Positions 49,293 through 57,805 of a DNA stretch of 64,000 bases are shown piece by piece (position 1 is the stretch's first letter; every line of letters starts with the position of its first letter). Below the pieces are notes generated by a model. That model was given only the letters and a program-made list of their open reading frames with translations, made no database searches and was not told where the DNA came from. Source of the DNA: an uncultured Prevotella sp. (GTDB lineage Bacteria > Bacteroidota > Bacteroidia > Bacteroidales > Bacteroidaceae); the NCBI GenBank assembly GCA_945869265.1, contig CAMBOI010000002.1, positions 62,001 to 126,000 of the forward strand. The letters run 5' to 3'. Position numbers and translations under genes: made by a program.

Positions 49293-51095
49293 CTACTCGT
49301 TACTTTCTTTTTTAGGAATCACAATCACCCAACGTCCATTCTTAGCCTTACCTTCACGAATAAGAATCCCTTTTTCTTGTAGAGTGGCAAGGTCTCGTTT
49401 CACTGTTCTGAGTGATACTGACAATAATTCTGACATCGCAGAAGCAGGTAGAGATGTATCTTTTGCTAAAAGAATACAAATCTTTTTTTGCCTTTCTGTT
49501 AATTTCAAAAACATATTATCGGTGACATTATCGGTGACATTATCGGTGACATTATCGGTGACATCCGTCTTTTCCTCACTTGTGGAATCAGCATTGCCAT
49601 CTTTAAGCAAAGTATAGGTTGTCCAGCGATTCTTGTTTTCCTTGTTTAGCAGTTGCTTGGCCACCATCTGATGAAGGATTTTGCCTACTTCTATGGAGTT
49701 GAGGCCTAACAGTTGCTGCAGCTCGGTGTTGCTGATGCTGTCGCCATTCCATACGTATGCCAATATCATCTGCTCTTCTGAGGTCATTGCATGATATGTT
49801 TCTTCGCCATAGTAAGCCTTCATCGCGTTCAATACGCTTTCGGGCAACAGGCTAATCATGGGCATTGTAAGATCCACTTGTCTCAACTCGGTGCGGTCGA
49901 GCAAGGTGGGCTTGCGCCAATGCTCATCTTTCCATGCTCTCAGAATGGTGGGATAGCCGCTGCCTATGTTGTCGCCAAAGCCAATCATGCGCAGCATGTT
50001 CTGGATGCGTGGATTGCGGGCTTTGGAGTTTCCGCCATTCATGATGTCTTCGATGGGGAGTTTCAGAGAACCGGGGTTGGAGAAGAGAAACTCGTTGTCG
50101 TATTTCTCAACTTTCAGCACACCGGTGATAAAAAGATCGGCATGGATTATCATGTTCGTCATGGCTTCTCTCACGGCTTTATGGACAGGGGTGTCGTCTA
50201 TGCGTTCCATTCCTTCGAGTTTGAAGGGACGTTTCAGGTCTGCCGTGAGTTTCGGCATGACGCGGGTGAAGAAGTTGAAGAGATTGTTCTCCCATGTTCC
50301 GTCGTAGGTGAGGCGGTCGCTCCAACGGCTGTCGCCTATTAGGTTGGTCTTGTCGATATAGTCCATGCGTATGTTGTCGAAGCGGTCGCGCACGGGAAGT
50401 CCCTTGCCGAACATCATCAGTCCTGCCATCGTGAGGCCTTCTCGTCGTGTGATTCTGTCGGTAGTCATTCCACCCATGTTGCGTAGAAATTCCTTGTCGT
50501 CAAGATGATTGAAGACATGGTCCAAGTTGCTTATCTTAAAATGGTTGCGATAGGCATGAAGGGTGGGCAGGTCGATGTCGTTCATATCGTAGTTTTCCAA
50601 CATGAGACCATCGTTCCCGTTTTCATTAGCATCACGCAACATTGATTTCACTTCCTCGTCTGTACAATGATAGTCGCCCTCATAGTTTCGTTTGAAGCTG
50701 CCGCTCAACAGGTTCTTGTTGATATAGACAGGACGCATGGTGTAATTCGCCATTGGCACATGTATTGCGATGAGCGTCTTGCCTTCATAGTCGATACATT
50801 CTACATCATCATCAAACAGAATGTTACGGCTCACCTTGTCGCTGTTGATAGTGTCCCAAAACGATTTGAGCATCTTGTCGGCATCAGCCACGCCTTTTAT
50901 CTCAAACCTGTCTTCTTCGTATCTGTTACGATGTTCCTTAATGCCTAAGACGATGACTCCGCCAATGGTGTTGGCGAAAGCTGAATAGGTCTCCCACAGC
51001 GATTTGGGCAAATCGCCTGCGGCTTCCTTGTATTCTATGTTGATGCGCTCGCCATAGAGCATCAGGTCTTTGATATAGCTTGTAGTCATATTCAT
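49293..51095 (-). CDS. AlbA_2/AAA_4-domain ATP-binding regulator (RecG-like annotation)
   Basis: 600-residue protein of a widespread bacterial family often labelled putative DNA-binding/ATP-dependent helicase, although it lacks helicase motifs. AlbA_2 (Schlafen-like) domain at about 12-140 (ERINIEYKEAAGDLPKSLWETYSAFANTIGGVIVLGI), divergent AAA_4 domain at about 260-400 (VREAMTNMIIHADLF, FSNPGSLKLPIEDIMNGGNSKARNPRIQNML, GFGDNIGSGYPTI), then two winged helices. A linker has VTDN repeated four times, encoded by exact 12-bp tandem repeats. Likely a transcriptional or stress regulator. An upstream inverted element resembles the one before the neighbouring remnant. Confidence 0.85.
   Translation of the reverse strand: MNMTTSYIKDLMLYGERINIEYKEAAGDLPKSLWETYSAFANTIGGVIVLGIKEHRNRYEEDRFEIKGVADADKMLKSFWDTINSDKVSRNILFDDDVECIDYEGKTLIAIHVPMANYTMRPVYINKNLLSGSFKRNYEGDYHCTDEEVKSMLRDANENGNDGLMLENYDMNDIDLPTLHAYRNHFKISNLDHVFNHLDDKEFLRNMGGMTTDRITRREGLTMAGLMMFGKGLPVRDRFDNIRMDYIDKTNLIGDSRWSDRLTYDGTWENNLFNFFTRVMPKLTADLKRPFKLEGMERIDDTPVHKAVREAMTNMIIHADLFITGVLKVEKYDNEFLFSNPGSLKLPIEDIMNGGNSKARNPRIQNMLRMIGFGDNIGSGYPTILRAWKDEHWRKPTLLDRTELRQVDLTMPMISLLPESVLNAMKAYYGEETYHAMTSEEQMILAYVWNGDSISNTELQQLLGLNSIEVGKILHQMVAKQLLNKENKNRWTTYTLLKDGNADSTSEEKTDVTDNVTDNVTDNVTDNMFLKLTERQKKICILLAKDTSLPASAMSELLSVSLRTVKRDLATLQEKGILIREGKAKNGRWVIVIPKKESNE
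49515..49562 (-). repeat. 12-bp tandem repeat, four exact copies (VTDN codons)
   Basis: ATTATCGGTGAC repeated at 49515, 49527, 49539 and 49551. Copy-number change would keep the reading frame and alter linker length. Confidence 0.95.
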
Positions 51096-51396
51096 TCTAT
51101 CATTTATAGCGACTTTTCTTCTAAAGAATTATCTGTTTAAGACTGCAAAAGTACAAAATAAATTGCAGACTTTTGTATAAATGGACGAAAAATTGCAAAA
51201 TAATAAGTAAAAATGGCTTTTTGCAATTTTAAATGTTCATAAGGATGCTGATTTTGCTGACTAATGACATCCTTGTTATAATGCCGATTCCTTCAGTCCG
51301 CACGAATTTGGTCGATAACCCTTCACCCCTCATTACACGAATATATTGATATTCATATTGTTATGAGCGATTTGTGAAGGGTGAAGGGTTTACGGC
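51096..51396. other. 301-bp intergenic region
   Basis: Left part has the TACTTTTG box (51153-51146, minus) of the AlbA_2 gene and the element TTGCAGACTTTTG...TTGCAAAA (51162-51202). Right part, downstream of the aminotransferase, has the inverted repeat AACCCTTCACCC (51318-51329) / GGGTGAAGGGTT (51380-51391). No open frame of note. Confidence 0.65.
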
Positions 51397-52731
51397 TCAA
51401 TTCTTCGGCTCCTGGCTCTCGTTGCGATGGAATATCTCTATGCGCTCGCGGAAGATGGCGCGGAGATTGTCAGAGAAGAAGGAGGTGCAGATGCGCACTC
51501 CCTGTTGGGTGCTTCCCATCGTGTCGAGGGGATAGACCGCAATGCCGTAGTACATCAGGGCACGGGTGAGCTCGAGGTCGTTCATGCCGGGATATTGCAC
51601 GGTGAAGTAGAAACCGTCGGCGAGGGGAGCACCCATGTCGTTGTCATAAACGAGATAGAACCCGTTGGCGAGCAATACGTCCTTCATATACTTAGCCCTT
51701 CGTCCGTATTCTCTTACGTCGTCAAGGAAGTTGTATGCTCCGCTACATGCCGCCTCCATGAGTGCCGCCATGGCATGCTGCACACTGTGCGTAGTACCGC
51801 TTGAGAAGGTGTACATCAGTCGGTTGGCAAAGAAGTTTCCAAACTCTCCTACTCCGAAGTTCTCCTGCAATGGGGCAAAGACACGATGATAGAGTTTGTT
51901 GCTTATGCAACTCACTCCGATGCGCTGACCTGCATACGAGAATGCCTTGGAACCCGATACCGACAGCATGTAGTTGTCGGTATAGCGTGCCACCGTGGCT
52001 TGATAGGGAGCTTGGTAGGGATGGGAGAGGTCACGACGGAAGTCCATGGCAAAGTAGGCAAGGTCTTCCAATACGATGAAGTCATATTCAGTGGCGAGTC
52101 GGCCGATACCTTCCAGTTCGTGCTCGTTGAAGCATACCCACGACGGGTTGTTGGGGTTGCTATACACAATACCGCAGATGTTCTCCTGCTTCACTATCTC
52201 CTCAATCTTGTCGATGAGGGCGTCACCACGATAACTGTGTACATCAAGTCCGATATGCCTAATGCCAATCACCTCACACTGGGTGGTCTGCACGGGGAAT
52301 CCGGGATTGATGAAGAGCACAGTAGGTTCGCCCTTCTCGTTGGCAGTGAAGGCATGATGCCAGATGGTGAATGCGGCAAATGTGCCTTGCATCGATCCTG
52401 TGGTAGGAATGCAGCACAGAGGGTTGATATCCACTCCGATGAAAGCCTTCACGAATTCTGATGCAGCCTTTTTGATGCGCGGAATACCACCATTAGGAGG
52501 ATAGATGGTGGCGCAACCGTTGGCGAGAGCCTCCTGTTCTGCCTTCAATGCAATGTCAGATGGTTTGAGACCAGGAACTCCCATTTCGAGGTGTATCACC
52601 GTTTCGCCGGTCTTCTCTTCCAATATTCTCGACAGACTCTGAATGTCGCGTATTGTAGCTTCAGAGAAGTCGCCGAGGCCCATCTGTTCGATAGCCTCAG
52701 TTACTATATTATAATCTAAAGGTGTTTTCAT
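51397..52731 (-). CDS. Class I/II aminotransferase, last gene of the aryl-acid operon
   Basis: 444-residue PLP enzyme. The fold-type I core is visible: GVPGLKPSDIALKAEQEAL, TGSMQGTFAAF, INPGFPVQTTQCEVIG, YSNPNNPSWVCF, VLEDLAYFAMDFR and the PLP lysine in SVSGSKAFSYAGQRIG. It is the last of nine co-directional genes and starts 10 nt after the paaK stop, so its substrate is probably an aromatic amino acid or its 2-oxo acid, matching IorAB. Specificity is inferred from context only. No terminator directly follows; an inverted repeat lies at 51318-51391. Confidence 0.87.
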   Translation of the reverse strand: MKTPLDYNIVTEAIEQMGLGDFSEATIRDIQSLSRILEEKTGETVIHLEMGVPGLKPSDIALKAEQEALANGCATIYPPNGGIPRIKKAASEFVKAFIGVDINPLCCIPTTGSMQGTFAAFTIWHHAFTANEKGEPTVLFINPGFPVQTTQCEVIGIRHIGLDVHSYRGDALIDKIEEIVKQENICGIVYSNPNNPSWVCFNEHELEGIGRLATEYDFIVLEDLAYFAMDFRRDLSHPYQAPYQATVARYTDNYMLSVSGSKAFSYAGQRIGVSCISNKLYHRVFAPLQENFGVGEFGNFFANRLMYTFSSGTTHSVQHAMAALMEAACSGAYNFLDDVREYGRRAKYMKDVLLANGFYLVYDNDMGAPLADGFYFTVQYPGMNDLELTRALMYYGIAVYPLDTMGSTQQGVRICTSFFSDNLRAIFRERIEIFHRNESQEPKN

Positions 52732-52741
52732 TCCTCACTCT

Positions 52742-54046
52742 TTATTTAAACTGCCTCTTGTCATTTACGTGCTTTGCCTTACCGATTGAGCGCTGGATCT
52801 GTCCGGGTTCCTTGATGTGGATGTTCGGCTTGATGCCAACCATCGACACAATACGGTCGTAGAGCGGTTTGATATATGGCATCTGCTTCGATGGGTTGGG
52901 CGAGAAGTACTCGCTGCGCAGTTCGACATCGAGGTCGAATGTATCCTCGTTGTTCTTTCTATCCACAGTGATGAAATACTGCGGTGTGAATGCCGGGAAC
53001 TCAGTGAGGCAGGTCTCTATCTGACTTGGGAACACGTTAACGCCACGGATAATCATCATATCGTCGGAGCGACCTAAGATACGATCCATACGCACAGTCG
53101 TGCGTCCACACTCACATTTGTTGTAGATGAGACGTGTGAGGTCGCGTGTGCGATAGCGGAGGATAGGCATAGCCTCCTTGCAAAGCGATGTGAAGACGAG
53201 TTCGCCGAATTCTCCTGGTGCCACTGGCTCAAGTGTGTCGGGATTGATGATTTCGGGATAGAACATATCCTCCCAAATATGAGTGCCGTTCTGGAATTCA
53301 CACTCGCCGCCTACACCAGGTCCGCACATCTCGGTGAGTCCATAGATGTCGATAGCTTTGATGCCAAGACGCTCTTCCAGTTCCTTGCGCATACCCTCTG
53401 TCCATGGTTCTGCACCGAAGAATCCCACCTTTAGTTTGAGGTCTTCCTTATTTACCGTCTCACTCTTCTCAATTACCTCAGCAAGGTGGAGAGCGTAAGA
53501 AGGAGTACAGCAGAGCACCGTAGAACCGAAGTCCTTCATAAGCATAATCTGCTTTTCGGAGTTGCCGGCAGAAGTAGGCAACTGCACTGCACCGAGGAGG
53601 CCAGCTGCATCGTGAGCACCGAGTCCGCCAGTGAACAGTCCGTAGCCATAGCTCACCTGCACGATGTCGCCTTTGCTCACTCCATTGGCAGCCATAACAC
53701 GTGCGGCACCCTCAGCCCACATGGCAATGTCGTTCTTGGTGTAAGTGCCAACGACAGGCTTACCTGTGGTTCCTGATGATGCGTGGATGCGCACCACCTC
53801 GCTCTGAGGTACAGCCTGCAGACCGAAGGGATATTCGTCTCTTAGGTCGTGCTTAGTGGTGAAGGGCAGACGATGAATATCGTCGATCGACTTGATGTCT
53901 TCGGGTTTGATGCCCATCTTGTCCATCTTGCGACGATAGAAGGGCACCTTCTCATAACATCTCTTCACTGTAGCAATCAGACGTTCGGTCTGAAGCTTTG
54001 TCATGGACTCGCGGTCCATACATTCCATAGCTCTGTTTAAAATCAT
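52742..54046 (-). CDS. paaK: Phenylacetate-CoA ligase, first paralogue
   Basis: 434-residue AMP-forming enzyme that activates phenylacetate or another arylacetate to the CoA thioester. Motifs: ATP P-loop SSGTTGKPVVGTYTKND (about 90-106), YGYGLFTGGLGAHDAA, DIYGLTEMCGPGVGGECE (about 235-252), RYRTRDLTRLI with the conserved DRIxGRSDDMMIIRGVNVFPSQIE at about 322-345. Start overlaps the thioesterase stop by ATGA, so translation is coupled. A second paaK lies at 57806-59140 in the same operon, moderately similar, suggesting two different aryl acids (for example phenylacetate and indole- or hydroxyphenylacetate). Confidence 0.93.
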   Translation of the reverse strand: MILNRAMECMDRESMTKLQTERLIATVKRCYEKVPFYRRKMDKMGIKPEDIKSIDDIHRLPFTTKHDLRDEYPFGLQAVPQSEVVRIHASSGTTGKPVVGTYTKNDIAMWAEGAARVMAANGVSKGDIVQVSYGYGLFTGGLGAHDAAGLLGAVQLPTSAGNSEKQIMLMKDFGSTVLCCTPSYALHLAEVIEKSETVNKEDLKLKVGFFGAEPWTEGMRKELEERLGIKAIDIYGLTEMCGPGVGGECEFQNGTHIWEDMFYPEIINPDTLEPVAPGEFGELVFTSLCKEAMPILRYRTRDLTRLIYNKCECGRTTVRMDRILGRSDDMMIIRGVNVFPSQIETCLTEFPAFTPQYFITVDRKNNEDTFDLDVELRSEYFSPNPSKQMPYIKPLYDRIVSMVGIKPNIHIKEPGQIQRSIGKAKHVNDKRQFK

Positions 54047-54456
54047 AGTTGTATATCTTTAAATTCTTTATTGGTTCTGTATGCCGACCCTGTGACTATG
54101 CATACGAGTTCGCCACGCTGGTTGCTCACACGTATCTCGCAGAAAGGCAGGCGATGATGATTGAATGTCTCCTCAGCCTCGGCAATGAGAGTGTCACCCT
54201 CATGGGCTGATTGCAGGAAGGTGATGGAGTTCTGTATGCCGAGCGTGATATTGCCGTGCGAATTGGTTACGGCAGCAAAGGCAAGGTCGGCAAGGGTGAA
54301 ATACGCTCCTCCCTGACATACTCCCGCTGCATTGAGATGTCGGGCTTCCACCTTCATCTCAGCTCTGGCATAACCCTCGCGCACCTCAGTGAGTTGCATA
54401 CCGTTGGTAGCCGCAAAGCGGTCGCCTTTGTTCAAAAAATCTATTAGGTCATTCAT
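54043..54456 (-). CDS. PaaI-type hotdog thioesterase
   Basis: 137-residue acyl-CoA thioesterase of the PaaI family, which hydrolyses aryl-CoA thioesters that would otherwise trap CoA. The start MNDLIDFLNKGDRF is chosen over an ATG 14 codons earlier as it matches the family. The active-site helix HLNAAGVCQGGAYFTLADLAFA carries the usual Asn and Asp. It sits between the SSS symporter and paaK in the aryl-acid operon. Confidence 0.9.
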   Translation of the reverse strand: MNDLIDFLNKGDRFAATNGMQLTEVREGYARAEMKVEARHLNAAGVCQGGAYFTLADLAFAAVTNSHGNITLGIQNSITFLQSAHEGDTLIAEAEETFNHHRLPFCEIRVSNQRGELVCIVTGSAYRTNKEFKDIQL

Positions 54457-54498
54457 TTTTATATTCCTTTGTAATATACAATTATCATGATAAGACAA

Positions 54499-56058
54499 TC
54501 ATTTATAACAATTAAAGATGCGTGCCACATAGTCCTTGTTCATCTTCGGAGTGACAAGACTTACGACGAATACTACGATGAAACCTCCCACCATAGCCAC
54601 TGCACCGCAGTCGATGGGGTTCATCAGTGCATTGCCGAGCATCATGTTAACGACCGTCAATCCCACTCCCCATACGAAGCATGCCCACACGGCAATACGG
54701 GTGACTCCTTTCCAATAAAGACCCAACATAAACGGGGCGAGGAAGGCACCGGCGAGGGCTCCCCATGAGATACCCATCAACTGGGCAATAAACTGTGGGG
54801 GATTGAGGGCAATCATCAGTGAGAGCACGATGAAGAACACTATGAGTACTCGCATCACGACAACCTTGCGTCGCTCAATCTTTTCGGCAACGACATCGTC
54901 AATCTCACCGCCCTCCACCTCGCCGTCGGCTGATTTCTTGTCGCGATAGATAAGGTCGAGGGTCATTGTGGATGATGAAGTGAGAACGAGTGATGCCAAT
55001 GTTGACATAGAAGCCGAGAGAACAAGTAGCACAACAAGGGCGATGAGTACGTCGGGCAGGGTTTCGAGCATAGATGGCACAATACTGTCGTAGGCATACT
55101 TATGCTTGGCGATGCTAAATGCCGGTTCGGGGAACAGGCGACCGAAACTGCCAAGGAAATAACATCCACCCGACACCACGAGGGCGAAGATGGTGGAGAT
55201 GATGGTGCCGCGGCGGATGGCCGACTCGTCGGTGATGGAGTAGAACTTACCCACCATCTGGGGCAGTCCCCATGTGCCGAGAGATGTCAAGACTACCACA
55301 CCAAGCAAACTAAGTGGTGCCGGACCAAACCAAGAGGCGAAGTCGCCAGCCTGGAAATTGGCGAAGAGTCCCGACTTGTCTTCCAGGTCGTGTGCCGTCG
55401 GTAATGCCTCACCCATCTTGTTCACTGCCTCTACGAGTCCGCCCTGACTATTGAGCACAACAGCGATTACGGTAGTGATACCGAAGAGCATGATGATGCC
55501 CTGAATGAAGTCGTTGATGGCAGTGGCCTTATATCCACCGAGGATGACATATACGGCAGTGAGCAATGCCATGATGATGGCGCAATACTCGTAGGGTATG
55601 CCGAATCCCATCTCAAAGAGTTTGGATATTCCCATGTACACTCCTGCGGTATATGGAATAAGAAAAACAAAGGCGATGATGGATGCCACCACGCGAAGCC
55701 ACTCGTCGGAGTATCGCGTACCGAAGAAGTCGGGCATGGTGCGGCTCTGTATGTGCTGTGTCATCAGTTTTGTGCGTCTTCCAAGCACTATCCATGCCAA
55801 CAAAGAACCGATGATGGCATTGCCCACACCTATCCATGATGCCGACAAGCCGTATTTCCATCCAAACTGTCCGGCATAGCCAACAAATACCACTGCCGAG
55901 AAATAGGATGTGCCATAGGCAAAAGCTGTAAGCCACGGACCTACCGAACGACCACCGAGAACAAAGCCGTCAACCGACTTTGCCTGTTTTCTTGAATATA
56001 TTCCCACTGCCACTGTGATGCAGAGGAATATTATTGTCAATAATATCTTTATAAACAT
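54499..56058 (-). CDS. Sodium:solute symporter family permease (SSS)
   Basis: 519-residue inner-membrane transporter with about 13 helices of the LeuT-like sodium symporter family. Landmarks are VDGFVLGGRSVGPWLTAFAYGTSYFSAVVFVGYAG and SRTMPDFFGTRY in the first repeat, LSASMSTLASLVLTSSSTMTLDLI (the conserved Na+ site segment with SS-T) in helix 8, and GISWGALAGAFLAPFMLGLYWKG. It lies between a porin and a thioesterase inside the aryl-acid operon, so an arylacetate, an aromatic amino acid or another monocarboxylate is the probable substrate. A 61-bp CCTAAT-type tandem repeat separates it from the porin gene. Confidence 0.9.
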   Translation of the reverse strand: MFIKILLTIIFLCITVAVGIYSRKQAKSVDGFVLGGRSVGPWLTAFAYGTSYFSAVVFVGYAGQFGWKYGLSASWIGVGNAIIGSLLAWIVLGRRTKLMTQHIQSRTMPDFFGTRYSDEWLRVVASIIAFVFLIPYTAGVYMGISKLFEMGFGIPYEYCAIIMALLTAVYVILGGYKATAINDFIQGIIMLFGITTVIAVVLNSQGGLVEAVNKMGEALPTAHDLEDKSGLFANFQAGDFASWFGPAPLSLLGVVVLTSLGTWGLPQMVGKFYSITDESAIRRGTIISTIFALVVSGGCYFLGSFGRLFPEPAFSIAKHKYAYDSIVPSMLETLPDVLIALVVLLVLSASMSTLASLVLTSSSTMTLDLIYRDKKSADGEVEGGEIDDVVAEKIERRKVVVMRVLIVFFIVLSLMIALNPPQFIAQLMGISWGALAGAFLAPFMLGLYWKGVTRIAVWACFVWGVGLTVVNMMLGNALMNPIDCGAVAMVGGFIVVFVVSLVTPKMNKDYVARIFNCYK

Positions 56059-56119
56059 AATTCCTAATCCCTAATTCCTAATCCCTAATTCCTAATTCCT
56101 AATCCCTAATTCCTAATTA
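56059..56119 (-). repeat. TCCTAATYCCTAAT simple tandem repeat between porin and symporter genes
   Basis: About 61 bp made of alternating TTCCTAA and TCCCTAA heptamers, directly upstream of the symporter start codon. Copy number is likely unstable. Confidence 0.92.
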
Positions 56120-56123
56120 ATTA

Positions 56124-57215
56124 TTAAAACGCCACCTGTATCTGTGTTTGGATAAGACTTTGATTAGCCCCCTCAAGTGCTTTCATCGCGGTGCTTCGTG
56201 CACTGTAGGTATATTGTGCCTGCAGGCGGCATTTTTTGAATATCCAATATTGCAAACCAGCCATGAGATTAGTCTTCTTTAATCCCATGTCGGTGTTATA
56301 GTTCATATAATCAGCCATCCACACCAGGTCGAGCCCCTTGTAGAGTGGGATAGAGGATGACACGTAAGCTCCAAAGCTCTTGCATCCGCCGTCCTTGCCA
56401 CCGAGCACCTCGGTGCGCACCATTGCGCAACGGTTTTTGTGGAAGTCATTACCTGTAGCCTTTGATTTCCATTCTGCACCTGCAGCATAGCGGTTTTGGC
56501 GGTATATCTCGCCCTCCCTAACTGTCAGATTATATTTGGAGTCAGCCACTGCAGTGCCATATCCTATTTGTCCCGACACCGACAGTCGGAAGTTGGGCAT
56601 TGGTTTGAATTCCAGTTTGCCGATAACGTTTTTGCGGTTGTCACGGTCGGAGGCATTAGTCTGTCCTCCGTTCACCACCTCAAGCACATATCCTAACTTG
56701 TTGTTGAAGAGGTCGCCATACATCATGAGACCCATGTCGCGTCCGGCTGGATTTCCGATGAGCGGGTCGTATCCGCAAAGCCAGAATACTCCCTGGGCCA
56801 TTGGACCGATACTCTCGAGAACGCATGGTGACATCGGGTTCTCCATCGTATATTCAATCTTCGACTGTCCAAATCTCAGATTAAATGCTTTCGACGGACG
56901 GTATTCAAGATAATACTCCTGCATGTCCTTCAGTTTGAACTCGTGCATAAAGAAAGCATAGAACTCGGGCGTAATTTCCGCTCCCACCATCAATACCACA
57001 CGTTTCATGTCAAACGTGTTCTTCTTCTCGCCCTCCTCGGGCAAAGTGGCGGTATATCCGGCCTGTGCATAACCTCTCACCTTCACTCTCGAAGCCAGTT
57101 CCTTTGCCCAGTAGTTAAGGTCTTTTCCTTCATTGACATTTTGTGTCTCTGTTGTTTCTGCCACTCCAATAGAAGCTATCAGTAGGGCGGCAATGGTTGT
57201 AAATAGTTTTTTCAT
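56124..57215 (-). CDS. Outer-membrane porin (phosphate-selective-porin-like)
   Basis: 363-residue beta-barrel with signal peptide MKKLFTTIAALLIASIGVA. The alternating hydrophobic strands and C-terminal aromatic end (SLIQTQIQVAF) are typical of the OprO/OprP-like porins of Bacteroidetes. It contains FNLRFGQSKIEYTMENPMSP, the conserved plug or loop-3-like region. Being inside the aryl-acid operon next to an SSS symporter, it probably admits the same small organic acid. Specific substrate unknown. Confidence 0.82.
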   Translation of the reverse strand: MKKLFTTIAALLIASIGVAETTETQNVNEGKDLNYWAKELASRVKVRGYAQAGYTATLPEEGEKKNTFDMKRVVLMVGAEITPEFYAFFMHEFKLKDMQEYYLEYRPSKAFNLRFGQSKIEYTMENPMSPCVLESIGPMAQGVFWLCGYDPLIGNPAGRDMGLMMYGDLFNNKLGYVLEVVNGGQTNASDRDNRKNVIGKLEFKPMPNFRLSVSGQIGYGTAVADSKYNLTVREGEIYRQNRYAAGAEWKSKATGNDFHKNRCAMVRTEVLGGKDGGCKSFGAYVSSSIPLYKGLDLVWMADYMNYNTDMGLKKTNLMAGLQYWIFKKCRLQAQYTYSARSTAMKALEGANQSLIQTQIQVAF

Positions 57216-57263
57216 TAAATATGAAATATTTGGTAAAGCAAATAATTGCTTCAGGACGCGTTT

Positions 57264-57692
57264 TTACACGTCCTGAAGTTCTTTCTCGATGATATAATCC
57301 ATTTTTTCGAGCATAATCACCTCCTCGGCCTTGTCGTTGTTGTCGGCACGGAACACTACGATACCATGCCCGCCGAACATAAACGAGTACATATACTTGA
57401 TGCCTACGCCCGACTTGGTAATCTTTGCCACTACGTCTGCGGCAGCACCCGGTTTGTTGTCTGACAGTCGGATGGCATACACGTTGGATATTGTGGCGGA
57501 TATGTTCTTGTCGCGCAGCATCTTGAATGCCTTTTCGGTGTCGTCGCATATCAGGCGATAGATACCGAATCCGTCGGTGTCGCCCAATGTGCTTACCACG
57601 ATGTTGATGCCGTTGTCTCGCAGCATCTCGAGAATACTGAGCAGTGCTCCACTCCTGTTCTCGACAAAAATTGATAATTGTTTTATAGTCAT
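57264..57692 (-). CDS. Tandem ACT-domain protein
   Basis: 142-residue protein made of two ACT domains (about 1-68 and 70-142), which typically bind amino acids. Starts MTIKQLSIFVENRSGALLSILEMLRDNGINI; the GALLSILEML and SDNKPGAAADVVAKI loops are the ligand sites. No catalytic domain is attached. Next to the IOR and PaaK genes it probably senses aromatic amino acids and modulates an enzyme or transporter of the pathway. Confidence 0.88.
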   Translation of the reverse strand: MTIKQLSIFVENRSGALLSILEMLRDNGINIVVSTLGDTDGFGIYRLICDDTEKAFKMLRDKNISATISNVYAIRLSDNKPGAAADVVAKITKSGVGIKYMYSFMFGGHGIVVFRADNNDKAEEVIMLEKMDYIIEKELQDV

Positions 57693-57710
57693 AATTCTTT
57701 TTATTTTTGA

Positions 57711-57797
57711 ACACAGAGGTACAGAGATACAGAGGTGATATGATTATCAGTTTTAAGAAGAAACAGAGATAAGACTCTGTGTCTCCGTGTCTCTGTG
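57711..57797. repeat. Imperfect inverted repeat of ACAGAG/CTCTGT units
   Basis: ACACAGAGGTACAGAGATAC (from 57711) pairs at 20 of 24 positions with CTCTGTGTCTCCGTGTCTCT (from 57774). The motif GTGTCTCTGTGTTTTA recurs before paaK at 59148-59163. Confidence 0.8.
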
Positions 57798-57805
57798 TTT
57801 TAATA

